A stretch of 64,000 nt of DNA from Rufibacter immobilis (GTDB taxonomy: Bacteria > Bacteroidota > Bacteroidia > Cytophagales > Hymenobacteraceae): positions 62,001 through 126,000 of the forward strand of contig NZ_RJJE01000002.1 of assembly GCF_003721565.1 (NCBI RefSeq). Direction: 5' to 3'. Positions 41,976 through 50,482 of this stretch are shown here, piece after piece. The notes beneath the pieces are model-generated. The model was not told the origin of the DNA. It was given only the letters and a program-made list of their open reading frames with translations, and did no database searches. How positions within the stretch are numbered: position 1 is the stretch's first letter; each line of letters starts with the position of its first letter. The position numbers and the translations under genes were made by a program.

Positions 41976-41977
41976 AC

Positions 41978-42553
41978 ATGCAGCAACCCATTCCAGAACC
42001 GGATTTCTACCGGCCCGTCTCCCACTCCCGCACCACCCTCACCGAACTCATGATCCCCAGTTACGCCAACTTCGGGGGGAAGATCCACGGGGGCATTCTG
42101 CTTTCGCTCATGGACAAGGTGGCCTATACCTGCGCCGCCAAGCACGCCGGCAATTACTGTGTGACGGTAACCGTAGACGGGGTGCATTTCCTGCAACCGG
42201 TAGAGGTGGGAGAACTGGTGAGCCTCATGGCCTCAGTGAACTACGTGGGCCGCACCTCGCTGGTGATTGGCATCAAAGTCATTGCCGAGAACGTGAAATC
42301 AGGCTACGTGAAGCACACCAACACCTCTTACTTTACCATGGTGGCCAAGGCCGAAGACAACAAACCCACTAAAGTACCCGGCCTGCTGCTGGAAACCCCC
42401 GAAGACGTGCGGCGGTTTATGGAAGCCATCCAGCGCAAAGAAATAAAAACCCGTTCTGAGCAGGAGCTCACCAAGATGAAAACCAACCTGGAGCTGCGCC
42501 AGAACATTTCGGCGCTGCTGGGGCAGCGGTGTTCCCTGGGGTTTGAGCTGTAG
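41978..42553 (+). CDS. acyl-CoA thioesterase (hot-dog fold)
   Basis: A 191-residue acyl-CoA thioesterase of the YciA/BACH type. Seen: TELMIPSYANFGGKIHGGILLSLMDKVAYTCAAKHAG with the catalytic-region Asp, TVTVDGVHFLQPVEVGELVSL and VGRTSLVIGIKVIAEN. A charged C-terminal extension (KTRSEQELTKMKTNLEL) follows. It hydrolyses acyl-CoA to free acid and CoA. A palindromic repeat covers the leader right up to the start codon. Confidence 0.9.
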   Translation: MQQPIPEPDFYRPVSHSRTTLTELMIPSYANFGGKIHGGILLSLMDKVAYTCAAKHAGNYCVTVTVDGVHFLQPVEVGELVSLMASVNYVGRTSLVIGIKVIAENVKSGYVKHTNTSYFTMVAKAEDNKPTKVPGLLLETPEDVRRFMEAIQRKEIKTRSEQELTKMKTNLELRQNISALLGQRCSLGFEL

Positions 42554-42554
42554 T

Positions 42555-42594
42555 GCGTTTAGCGGCTCTTTTTGGGAAAACGGCCCCTAAACGC
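42555..42594. repeat. 40-bp palindromic repeat, copy 18 (symmetric)
   Basis: gcgtttagcggctctttttg / aaaacggcccctaaacgc, starting 2 nt after the thioesterase stop and convergent with the cls gene. Confidence 0.93.
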
Positions 42595-42605
42595 AAACCG
42601 GCCGC

Positions 42606-44078
42606 TTACAGCAACGGCGACAGCAGGCGCGCCAGTTTCTCAAAGAACTGTTTCAGGCGGGGCCGGTTGCGCCAAACCTCCAGGTCAATTTTATCGGCGT
42701 GCCGAAGGTCCTGGTAGAAAATCTCCCTTAGCTGCTGCGAAAGTGCGGTGTCATAGACCACGGCGTTCACCTCAAAGTTAAGCTCAAAGCTGCGGTTGTC
42801 CATGTTGGCGGTGCCCACCATGCTCACAGAACCGTCTATGACCAGGGTTTTGGAATGGATGAAGCCTTTCTGGTACAGGTAAATCTCCACGCCGGCGTTG
42901 AGCATGTCATCATAATAGGACCAGGCGGCCGCGTTCACCAGCCCAGAGTCTGAGATGCCCGGCACCAGCAGTTTCACTTTCACGCCGCCCATGGCCGCCA
43001 CCGTGAGCGCCTGCAGAATACTCTCGCCGGGAATAAAATAGGGCGTGGTGATGAGCACTTCCTCCTGCGCCAGATAGATGGCCTGCAACAGCGAGAACAG
43101 AATGGTGGGTCTGGGCGAATCTGGTCCGCTGGCGGCTATCTGCACCAGTGAGTTGGCATCTGGCTTGGGCCTGTTGATGAAATAGCCTTCGTGCGGGTGC
43201 AGCTGCTGGCCCGAGGAGAAATTCCAGTCGCAGAAGAACAGGTACTGGAGGTAATAAATGCCGGGGCCGTCAATGCGCAGGTGCGTGTCGCGCCAGTAGA
43301 GGCCTTTGGGGTTCTGCGGATCGTTTATGTAGCGGTCGGCTACGTTAATGCCGCCCACAAAAGCCGTTTGGGCATCTACCAGAATAATCTTGCGGTGATT
43401 GCGGTAATTGAGCCGGTTGGCCAGCAGCAGGAAATGCACCTTGTGGAAGGGATACGCCTCCACGCCCGCCGCCCGCAGTTCTGCCGTGTACTTCCGCCTG
43501 ATGGCCCGGCTGCCGTAATCGTCATAAATGAACCGCACCTTTACCCCTTCACGGGCTTTCTGGATGAGGATGTCTTTGATCTGGTTGCCTATGTGGTCAT
43601 TGTCAATGATGTAATACTCTATATGGATGTGGTGCCGGGCCTGCTGGAGCACCTCCAGCACCTCGGGGAATTTTTCCTCGCCGTTCAGGAGCAGTTTTAC
43701 CTGGTTGCCGCCGGTGAGCGGGCTCAGGCCATCGTTGAGCAACAGTTTCACCAGTTCGCGGTAACTCTGCACGGTGGCATTGCTGGCGGCCAGGGTTTCT
43801 TCGGTGTGGGCATGCACCCGCCGCTCCAGCCGCTGCAGAAAAATTTCATCGTCTACCAGCTTTTTAGAGTAAATGCGGCGCTTCTTGTAGTTTACCCCGA
43901 AGGAGAAGTAGATAATAATTCCGGCCACGGGCACAAAAATGGCCAGCAGTAGGTAGGCCAGCGTTTTGGAGGTGGAGCCGGTATCATAGATAATGCGCAG
44001 GCACACCAGCGCCAGCACCGGGAAGTACACCAGGTTCCAGATGAGCAGCCAGTCTATGCTTGTGAGCAGTTGGGTCAC
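42606..44078 (-). CDS. cls: cardiolipin synthase
   Basis: A 490-residue phospholipase-D-type cardiolipin synthase that makes cardiolipin from phosphatidylglycerol. Seen: two N-terminal membrane helices (residues 11-29 and 37-58), two HKD motifs: NHRKIILVDAQTAFVGGINVADRY and FIHSKTLVIDGSVSMVGTANMDNRSFELNFE. The start codon is GTG at 44078. It stands apart from the neighbouring YdjM-like gene by 89 nt on the same strand and ends next to palindromic repeat copy 18. Confidence 0.93.
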   Translation of the reverse strand: MTQLLTSIDWLLIWNLVYFPVLALVCLRIIYDTGSTSKTLAYLLLAIFVPVAGIIIYFSFGVNYKKRRIYSKKLVDDEIFLQRLERRVHAHTEETLAASNATVQSYRELVKLLLNDGLSPLTGGNQVKLLLNGEEKFPEVLEVLQQARHHIHIEYYIIDNDHIGNQIKDILIQKAREGVKVRFIYDDYGSRAIRRKYTAELRAAGVEAYPFHKVHFLLLANRLNYRNHRKIILVDAQTAFVGGINVADRYINDPQNPKGLYWRDTHLRIDGPGIYYLQYLFFCDWNFSSGQQLHPHEGYFINRPKPDANSLVQIAASGPDSPRPTILFSLLQAIYLAQEEVLITTPYFIPGESILQALTVAAMGGVKVKLLVPGISDSGLVNAAAWSYYDDMLNAGVEIYLYQKGFIHSKTLVIDGSVSMVGTANMDNRSFELNFEVNAVVYDTALSQQLREIFYQDLRHADKIDLEVWRNRPRLKQFFEKLARLLSPLL

Positions 44079-44167
44079 GCGTTATGTCTTCGGGTTAATG
44101 GAACAGTTGTCATCAAGAACTTCTCGGCTTGCCCTAGGGCAGGAACAGAGCAGATTCTGTTGGTTGA

Positions 44168-45214
44168 TTATGGCATTGCTGAATGTGCTTTCTCTGGCGG
44201 CGGCCCAAAAATGGCGATTTTCATGCGTTGCAGCGATTCTCTGTTCCAGCCTTTGGCTCTTCCGCGCTGCATTACCAGCCTGTTGTCTACCCCGGCGGGG
44301 CTCAGGAAATAATGGAACGTGAAACGGGATTTAGGGTCTTGCCAGCCCTGCATCTGCCCGTAGCGCAGCACATTGAACACCAAAGTATCATTCCAGCGCT
44401 CTACGGTGTAGTAGCCATGGGCGAAGCGCTTCAGCTCCTGTACTTCTCCGGGGTCTATGGCAAACCGGAGAAGTTCTTCCTGCTTGGGAAAGAAGGTAAA
44501 CTCCGTGGGCACCGCTTTCTCGGTAAACACAGACCTGTGCCCTATCTGGTAGCCATTTTCGGTAGCCACCACTGCGTACCAGAGCCAGTTATTGAAGGGC
44601 GTAGGCGTCACGAAGTAATCTGAATACGGGATTTGCTGCTTGGCCAGAGAGGCTTCTATCTGCTGACTTATCTGCTGCTTGTTCAGAAACGCGTACCCTA
44701 GGTACACAACCGCGGGTACTAAACCGGCCAGGGCCCAATAGGTGCGTTTGGGGTTTGAGTTTCTGAGCAGCAGCAAGGCTATAAGGCCCAGGCACGGCCA
44801 CAGGGTGAAAAGCGGATCTGCCACGTAGAGCAGGTGAAAGGAGAAACGCTCCTGGCTGAAAGGCTCCAGCAGCCCGGTACCGTAGGCATTGCAGGTATCC
44901 AGCAGGTCATGCACCAGCAGCTGCACCAGAAAGAAGCCGAAAAACTGATTCCAAGGCACCTGCCGGTCCCGATATTTCCTTCGGGCTAATAAGGATAGCA
45001 GCACGGCTAGCCCCAGGGCGAACAAGAACGAATGCGTGCCACCCCGGTGCACCAGCAGGTTCTGGTCCGGCGATAGCCACAGAGCGGCTACTACGTCAAT
45101 ATCTGGCAGGTTCTGCGCAAGGGCTCCCCAGAACAAAGCCCGCTTCCCTATTTTCCTGGAAAGCATGACTTCACCCAGGCAAGCGCCAAGTGCGGCGTGG
45201 GTCAATGAATCCAT
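44168..45214 (-). CDS. YdjM-like metal-dependent hydrolase, membrane
   Basis: A 348-residue protein of the YdjM (LexA-regulated inner-membrane hydrolase) family. Seen: MDSLTHAALGACLGEV with His6, LAQNLPDIDVV, VHRGGTHSFLFALGLAVLLSL, and LVHDLLDTCNAYGTGLLEPFS; these supply the His/Asp metal-binding set. Four to six membrane helices are present, and the C-terminal third looks periplasmic or cytoplasmic. Enzymatic activity is a family annotation and not demonstrated. Confidence 0.82.
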   Translation of the reverse strand: MDSLTHAALGACLGEVMLSRKIGKRALFWGALAQNLPDIDVVAALWLSPDQNLLVHRGGTHSFLFALGLAVLLSLLARRKYRDRQVPWNQFFGFFLVQLLVHDLLDTCNAYGTGLLEPFSQERFSFHLLYVADPLFTLWPCLGLIALLLLRNSNPKRTYWALAGLVPAVVYLGYAFLNKQQISQQIEASLAKQQIPYSDYFVTPTPFNNWLWYAVVATENGYQIGHRSVFTEKAVPTEFTFFPKQEELLRFAIDPGEVQELKRFAHGYYTVERWNDTLVFNVLRYGQMQGWQDPKSRFTFHYFLSPAGVDNRLVMQRGRAKGWNRESLQRMKIAIFGPPPEKAHSAMP

Positions 45215-45256
45215 GAATTATGTGTCTGGAGTTTCTATACGCTCCTGAACAGAACA

Positions 45257-45296
45257 GCGTTTTGAGCCAAATTTAGGAAAAACGGGCTCTAAACGC
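45257..45296. repeat. 40-bp palindromic repeat, copy 19 (asymmetric)
   Basis: gcgttttgagccaaattta and aggaaaaacgggctctaaacgc; flanks ca/tg extend the outer stem to 45255-45298. Confidence 0.82.
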
Positions 45297-45330
45297 TGCC
45301 TTACCAAAATCAGCCGCTACGGCGGGAGCT

Positions 45331-46680
45331 TTACTGCTCTTTGGTGAACGTGAACTTGCCGCCGCCCTGCTTCAGGGTAAATTGATCATAGGCTGCCCCG
45401 GCAGCCGACTTGTTGAACTCCATCACGATGCCGGCAGGCTCAAACACAAACTCGCTTTCGCTGCGGGCCTCCAGGTCTATGGTGCCCTGCCCGGTTGCCT
45501 GTGCCACCAGTTTCTCCCCTTCTTTCCTGACCACTATCTTAAGCGGGAACTGCTGCGAAGAGAAAGTACCTTCATACTTAGCCAAATCCAGCTTCAGGTT
45601 CTTAGGGGCAGCGTACGTGGGTACTTTATACGGGAAGTTAAACGCTATGCTCAGGATACCTACCAGCACGTCGTTGGCATTGGTGTTCACTCCGTTGAAG
45701 GTAGAGACCATGGTTACTTTCTGAGTAGGATAATAGCTCATCATGGCAGAAAACCCGTCAATCACGCCCCCGTGCCCGTACCCGGTGTATGGCCCCAAAG
45801 GCAGCGGAGTAAGAGCCATGCCGTAATTGTCTTTCATGCTGGTCATCTTGGCCAGAGAAGCCTCAGAAACCAATTTATGCTGAAACAGTGCCTGTATGAA
45901 CCTGGCTAGGTCCTGGGTAGTAGACACCACCGCACCGGCTCCGTGCGGAATGCTCATATCCGTCTCCGGGACTTCGGTCCATTGGTCGTTTATAAACCGA
46001 AACGAAGAGGCCTCCTGTTGGGCACTGTTGATTTTACCGCCGTAATATGTGTTTCTGAGGCCTAATTTATCCACAATGTTTTTCTTAAGCACCTCAGCGT
46101 AAGACTGTTTTGTTACCTTTTCCACAATATAGCCCAGCAGTACATAATTGGTGTTGCTGTACTCATACTTGGTGCCCGGAGCAAAACTACTTTTCTGCGC
46201 TAACATGATCTCCAGCATTTGGGCCTGCGTTTTGGGTTGGTTCAAGTAGAGGCTGTATGCTGGGTCTGTGGTAAAGCTTTTCAATCCGCTGCGTTGGGTA
46301 AGCAGATGCTCTACAGTAATGGAAGAGGCGTTCTCAAACTGCGGGAAGAACTTAGCCAGCGGTGTTTCTAACGTCAGTTTCTTCTGTTCCACCAGTTGCA
46401 TAACCATGACCGCTGTAAAGGTTTTGGAGATAGAACCTACCCGAAATTTAGTACTTGTGGTTGCCTTTGTTTTCTGACCATCTTTGATGGATTGATACCC
46501 GATGGCCCGGTTGTAGACCAGCTGATCCCCCTGGTAGAGCGCCACCGCGCCCATCACTTTGTTCTTCTCTTCCAATACCGTGAAGAGGCTATCCATCTTA
46601 AGTTTGTTGAATGACTGTTGCGCCTGACTTACCAGCGGCAGGGCCAACAGCAGCCCAAACATTATTGAATAAGTTTTCAT
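45331..46680 (-). CDS. serine hydrolase (beta-lactamase/PBP-like)
   Basis: A 449-residue exported serine hydrolase of the class C beta-lactamase/AmpC-like family. I chose the ATG at 46680 (MKTYSIMFGL), which gives a proper signal peptide ending SQAQQ. Seen: VGSISKTFTA with the catalytic S83-x-x-K86, EYSNTNYVLLGYIVEKVT (the YSN triad), and HGGVIDGFSAMMSYYPTQKV (His-Gly-Gly box). A C-terminal DUF3471-like domain (LDLAKYEGTFSSQQ) completes the protein. It is a peptidase or esterase of unknown substrate; penicillin resistance should not be assumed. Confidence 0.88.
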   Translation of the reverse strand: MKTYSIMFGLLLALPLVSQAQQSFNKLKMDSLFTVLEEKNKVMGAVALYQGDQLVYNRAIGYQSIKDGQKTKATTSTKFRVGSISKTFTAVMVMQLVEQKKLTLETPLAKFFPQFENASSITVEHLLTQRSGLKSFTTDPAYSLYLNQPKTQAQMLEIMLAQKSSFAPGTKYEYSNTNYVLLGYIVEKVTKQSYAEVLKKNIVDKLGLRNTYYGGKINSAQQEASSFRFINDQWTEVPETDMSIPHGAGAVVSTTQDLARFIQALFQHKLVSEASLAKMTSMKDNYGMALTPLPLGPYTGYGHGGVIDGFSAMMSYYPTQKVTMVSTFNGVNTNANDVLVGILSIAFNFPYKVPTYAAPKNLKLDLAKYEGTFSSQQFPLKIVVRKEGEKLVAQATGQGTIDLEARSESEFVFEPAGIVMEFNKSAAGAAYDQFTLKQGGGKFTFTKEQ

Positions 46681-46798
46681 GATAGGAGATTTAAGATAAG
46701 ATTGGAGAATGGGCGGGGAATTGGTACACGTCTTGCTGGAAGGCGCCAAAGAAGTACTTCTGGAAGAAGCCTAGGAAATCAAATAAAACAAGGCGGTC

Positions 46799-46838
46799 CT
46801 GTTTAAGGGCTACTTTTCAAAAAAGAGCCCCTAAACAG
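46799..46838. repeat. 40-bp palindromic repeat, copy 20 (symmetric, extended)
   Basis: ctgtttaagggctactttt / aaaagagcccctaaacag. Flanks aggcggtc / gaccgcct extend the stem by 8 bp to 46791-46846, the clearest locus-specific extension. Confidence 0.95.
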
Positions 46839-46861
46839 GACCGCCTCCCTTGCTGTTTTTA

Positions 46862-46916
46862 CTGTGGATTAATTCTGATCCGCTATTGGGTTATCCACAA
46901 ACAGCAACGTGGATAA
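46862..46916. promoter_or_regulatory. DnaA-box-like cluster
   Basis: TTATCCACA at 46891-46899 is a perfect E. coli-type DnaA box. An inverted near-match, cgtggataa (46908-46916), and another, tgtggatta (46863-46871), lie within the same 55 bp. Boxes 2 and 3 also form an inverted repeat ttatccac/gtggataa around 9 nt. It lies between the ABC ATPase stop and the serine hydrolase start. Confidence 0.4.
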
Positions 46917-47609
46917 TTAGACTGTGAAGTAGCTTTCCAGCTGTTGGAGCGTGGTTTCATTGGTTTGCATATCTTCCACCACCTGGCCTTTTTCCAGCAG
47001 CACAATGCGGTCACAGACTTCAATCACGTGGCTCAGGTCATGGCTGGAGATAAGCATGGTCATGCCCTGGCGCTTAAGGTCTTTGAGCAGGTTCTTGAGC
47101 CTGATCTGGGAACTTGGGTCCAGGTTGGCGAAGGGCTCGTCCAGAATCAACAGCTCGGGATCAGACATAGCGGCGGCGGCCACGCCCACTTTTTTCTGGT
47201 TCCCCTTGGAGAAGTCTCTGATGTACTTGCGCTGCTCCAGAATCTCACCGTTGAAGAAATCCCGGAAGCGGTCCAGGAACGCCTGCACATCGCCGGGCGT
47301 GAGGCCGTTCAGTTTGCCAATGAAGTTGAAGTATTCTTCGGGGGTGAGGAAATCGATCAGGAAGCCTTCATCCAGGTGCGAGCCGGTGTACTGTTTCCAG
47401 TCCTCGGTGGAACGCACATCTTCGCCTTTGCTGAACACCTGCCCTTTGGAGGGACGGATCAGGTCCAGAATCATCCGGAAGAAGGTGGTCTTACCCGCCC
47501 CGTTGTTGCCTACCAGGCCAATGGTTTCGCCTTTCTGAACCGTGAGCGCCGGAATATTGACTACCGTTACGCCGTTGTAGATTTTTTGGAGGTCGCGTAC
47601 TTCTATCAT
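46917..47609 (-). CDS. ABC transporter ATP-binding protein
   Basis: A 230-residue ABC ATPase. Seen: Walker A GNNGAGKT at residues 34-41, DFSKGNQKKVGVAAAAM as a variant signature (FSKGN instead of LSGGQ), Walker B LLILDEPFANLDP and the H-loop ISSHDLSHV. It is followed 37 nt upstream in coordinates by the DUF5687 membrane protein gene (start 49134), with which it is probably a transporter pair. Substrate unknown. Confidence 0.92.
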   Translation of the reverse strand: MIEVRDLQKIYNGVTVVNIPALTVQKGETIGLVGNNGAGKTTFFRMILDLIRPSKGQVFSKGEDVRSTEDWKQYTGSHLDEGFLIDFLTPEEYFNFIGKLNGLTPGDVQAFLDRFRDFFNGEILEQRKYIRDFSKGNQKKVGVAAAAMSDPELLILDEPFANLDPSSQIRLKNLLKDLKRQGMTMLISSHDLSHVIEVCDRIVLLEKGQVVEDMQTNETTLQQLESYFTV

Positions 47610-47610
47610 A

Positions 47611-47649
47611 TCGTTTAGAGGCTATTTTTCTGAAATCAAGGTAAAACTA
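47611..47649. repeat. 40-bp palindromic repeat, copy 21 (worn)
   Basis: tcgtttagaggctatttttc is partly conserved; the partner is aatcaaggtaaaacta. It lies between the ABC ATPase start and the DUF5687 stop. Confidence 0.6.
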
Positions 47650-49134
47650 AGCTTGCCGGAAACCGGCGGCAATGGCATATTTCTGCTCCTGGAACCGCTT
47701 CACCACCAGACCCAGCAACTGCCGGTGGAAGATGAAGCCCAACAGCCCCAGCACGCCCACGGCGGCCACTCCCCAGTAAGGTTTGTCCATCAGCCCGAAG
47801 GGCACATACACCAGAATGGGCAGCACCAGGGCAGGCAGCATCAGGATGAACTGCGAAGCGCCCACGCCCTGCCAGTTAAACGAGGAGCCTTTGCTCAGAT
47901 CAATGCGCTTCTTGTTGTAGGTACTCATGTACAGCACCACAAAGGTGTTTATGCCAATGTTGTACAGGAAGCAGGCCGTATTGATGAGCATGATCTTGCC
48001 GCCAATCTCGGGCATGAGGCCGTAGAGCAAGGTAATGAGGTAAGCAGCGGTACAGGCGGGCACAAACATCCAGAACTTGCCCAGGAAGAAGGTGTACGGA
48101 CTCAGGCGCTTGGTGAGCAGGGCATCAAAATGGGCGCTCTGCCAGCCCGGCACAAACTGCCCGTAGCTCAGCATCACAAACCCCGACATGAAAATGCCTG
48201 GGAAAATAAGCATGGCATAACCGTCTGTATAAACTTTGTTGGTATAGAACAGAAAGCCGTAGGCCAGAAAGAACACGCCCATGGTCATGGTAGATTTGGG
48301 CCGCTTGTGGCGGGCAATGAGTTTCAGTTCCAGGCTGATGAGGGTACCCAACTCCCCGAAACGCTGTAGGAAGCCAATCTCAGTGGTGTCGCCTACTTTG
48401 GATTGCTTTCTGATGCGCATTTCCTCCGGATAAGTGTGCGCCTTGAGGTAAGCATAGTTGACCACGTACGCGCCTGCAAAAAGCACCAGAGGCAGCAGAA
48501 GCCACACTGGGTTACTTCCCAGACCGCTGAAGAACCCCGCCGAAACCGTTCCCAAACCAATGTACCCCAGATAATCGGCGGCACCCAGGCCTACCACGGC
48601 AAAGAGAAACCCGAAGGTGACCAGTGGTTTCTCCACCAGCAGCCGTTTGAAGTAGAGCGTCAGGAAGTTGTTGAACAGCGTGAGCAGGAATAGTCCCAGT
48701 ACCCAGGCCCAGGTGCCAACGGTGCCGTACAGTTCCGGCAGCATTCTCACCGCAAACGGGATGAACAGCAACAGAGACAAGAAGTTGAACATGCTGGTGA
48801 TAGACTTCCAGAGCACAAAATGGATGAGTTTGCCTTTGCCCACCGGCAGGTGCAGGTACGGCTGTATGCCCATGACCGGCAGTTCCTGAATGAAGAAGCG
48901 TAGGGCAAGATCAAAAAGGAAGTAGTACAGCAAGGCCCGGTTCACCACCTCAATGGTATTGGCGCCCGGCTTCACGGCCTGCACCAATTCATCCATGAAA
49001 AACCCGATGAGCACCACGTACATCAGCAGGATGAGCATGAAGAAGCCCAAGACGGCATTGATGGCTACATTTTTTTGCCACACGCTAGACCGCGTAGCCT
49101 CTTTCCATTGGTGTGAAAGCAGAAGTCTTATCAT
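47647..49134 (-). CDS. DUF5687 family ABC permease
   Basis: A 495-residue integral membrane protein with about twelve hydrophobic helices, of the DUF5687 family found next to ABC ATPase genes in Bacteroidota. Seen: SHQWKEATRSSVWQKNVAINAVL at the start, FIQELPVMGIQPYLHLPVGKGKLIHF, LISLELKLIARHKRPKSTM as the central cytoplasmic loop, and a PGWQSAHFDALLTKRLSPY region. It would pair with the ATPase at 46917-47609 as an ABC exporter. The substrate is unknown. Confidence 0.85.
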   Translation of the reverse strand: MIRLLLSHQWKEATRSSVWQKNVAINAVLGFFMLILLMYVVLIGFFMDELVQAVKPGANTIEVVNRALLYYFLFDLALRFFIQELPVMGIQPYLHLPVGKGKLIHFVLWKSITSMFNFLSLLLFIPFAVRMLPELYGTVGTWAWVLGLFLLTLFNNFLTLYFKRLLVEKPLVTFGFLFAVVGLGAADYLGYIGLGTVSAGFFSGLGSNPVWLLLPLVLFAGAYVVNYAYLKAHTYPEEMRIRKQSKVGDTTEIGFLQRFGELGTLISLELKLIARHKRPKSTMTMGVFFLAYGFLFYTNKVYTDGYAMLIFPGIFMSGFVMLSYGQFVPGWQSAHFDALLTKRLSPYTFFLGKFWMFVPACTAAYLITLLYGLMPEIGGKIMLINTACFLYNIGINTFVVLYMSTYNKKRIDLSKGSSFNWQGVGASQFILMLPALVLPILVYVPFGLMDKPYWGVAAVGVLGLLGFIFHRQLLGLVVKRFQEQKYAIAAGFRQA

Positions 49135-49272
49135 ACTGGTAGGGGTAAATGAAAAGCTGTTTTACCTGTTAGTCTCCCCAACCCCTTAAATATTACAGCT
49201 TTGCCATATATTTTTCTCTTCTGTTCGTCTAAGGGTTTCCTTTCTCAGCCCAGAGAAGTAGCGCTGCGGCTT

Positions 49273-49312
49273 CCGTTTAGCGCCTGTTTTTCCAAAAAGA
49301 GCCCCTAAACAG
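49273..49312. repeat. 40-bp palindromic repeat, copy 22 (symmetric)
   Basis: ccgtttagcgcctgttttt / aaaaagagcccctaaacag; outer bases cc/ag do not pair fully. Confidence 0.9.
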
Positions 49313-49602
49313 ACCTGCTACTTTCTGAACCGATAGGCATTAAACAATGAAGAGGCAGATTGGCGTGAGCAGGCATGGGGTATTACAAATTCCCCTCTCA
49401 GGGTGCTTTCAGCTTATAAATCAGAAAGAACAGGAAGGAACTGATTGAGAAACGAAGGGAGTCTAAAGAACTTCAGATGAACCGAATTTGGTAGAAAGAA
49501 TGAACCAGCGGCAAAGAAAGTGAATCTGTAAAGGTAAAGCTGCTTAGGATTGGCAACCAAAACGAAGGGGGGTCGGATTTGTAATTACCTGCTTCCACCT
49601 AC

Positions 49603-49819
49603 AACTGCTTCTACTACCCGCACCGTTTCCAGTCTTCCCATCGAGCGCCTCGCTTGTGGCCACAGATAGGCAGTTACTAAGTACTAACTTCAGCTACATG
49701 GCCGCAAGGGCAGTGCGAGAGGGGAAGACGGGGCCCCGCGGCCGTGAGCGCTTGCCGCCAAAGATGAAACATCACAGCCCATAAACCCATAGACAAACGC
49801 CACCGCGCAGGCATCAGCC
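49603..49819. repeat. 216-nt direct repeat, copy A
   Basis: It shares three blocks with 51310-51525 in the same order and orientation: gagcgcctcgcttgtggcca at its left, a GC-rich block tggccgcaagggcagtgcga (and 34 nt beyond) in the middle, and cataaacccatagacaaacg near its end. Within the copy, cgcttgtggcca and tggccgcaagg are complementary, and gtcttccc pairs with gggaagac, so it can form a long hairpin. Confidence 0.85.
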
Positions 49820-49843
49820 AGCTAAAGAACTATCTTACACAAA

Positions 49844-50482
49844 TCAAGCCGCTACCTCCACACTCTCCAACTCCTGATAAGCACCGCGTAAGGCTTTCAG
49901 GTGATCCCCGAACATTTTCCGGATGTACCATTTCAGGAAGAAGTAGCCCAACACCGCCCCAAACACAAAGCCAATGATGAGCCGCAGGTACAGCTGCTCC
50001 CAAGGTAAATGCGTAGCATTGATGCCTTTGACCAATTTAAGGTACACCAGTTGCCCTGCCATTAAACCAATAGGCGCCAGCAGCATGTTGGTCCAAAAAT
50101 AGAGCCTGATGAGGCCCTGGAGCATGTCTGTGAGGTTGCGCAAGGTGGCTCTGAGATTGGCGGTGGTCACGTTCAGGCGCTTGATGTAAGACAGCTTGGC
50201 CCAGAAATAGCCCAGGAAGGGCAGGCATACCATCACCACCACCACGCACAGCGCCTGGAACGCCGGGTCTTCCTTCACCAGAAAAATCGTCACCCCAAAC
50301 AGCAGAACGGTTAACCCCTGCACGCCCAGCTCAAAGTAGATGTTCTGCTTGAGCTTGGTTACGGCATTCTCCGTGCGCACCTTGAGCAGGTCTGCTATCT
50401 GGTTCTCCGTGACCTGGTTTGCCGCCGCCGCTTGCGCCGCGTACACTTTCCAGGCATCTTTCAGGCTATCTAAGTTCATCAT
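49844..50482 (-). CDS. membrane protein coupled to an ECF sigma factor
   Basis: A 212-residue protein with about four membrane helices (near residues 50-68, 74-93, 125-145 and 165-190) and a soluble N-terminus (MNLDSLKDAWKVYAAQAAAA). It overlaps the sigma factor gene by 17 nt (50466-50482), which strongly suggests coupled translation and an anti-sigma or accessory role, but no zinc-binding anti-sigma motif is visible. Start codons at 50482 and 50479 are both possible. Confidence 0.7.
   Translation of the reverse strand: MMNLDSLKDAWKVYAAQAAAANQVTENQIADLLKVRTENAVTKLKQNIYFELGVQGLTVLLFGVTIFLVKEDPAFQALCVVVVMVCLPFLGYFWAKLSYIKRLNVTTANLRATLRNLTDMLQGLIRLYFWTNMLLAPIGLMAGQLVYLKLVKGINATHLPWEQLYLRLIIGFVFGAVLGYFFLKWYIRKMFGDHLKALRGAYQELESVEVAA

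Larger units (their letters stand above)
49135..49843. other. 709-nt gene-free interval with repeats
   Basis: It holds palindromic repeat copy 22 (49273-49312) and the first of two 216-nt direct repeats (49603-49819). The 290 nt between them are A/G-rich and show no convincing gene; no promoter box is clear. It ends at the membrane partner of the ECF sigma factor. Confidence 0.6.

Noticed and set aside
43191-43952. A 253-codon open frame antisense to cardiolipin synthase
   Set aside because: Shadow of a gene with intact HKD motifs.
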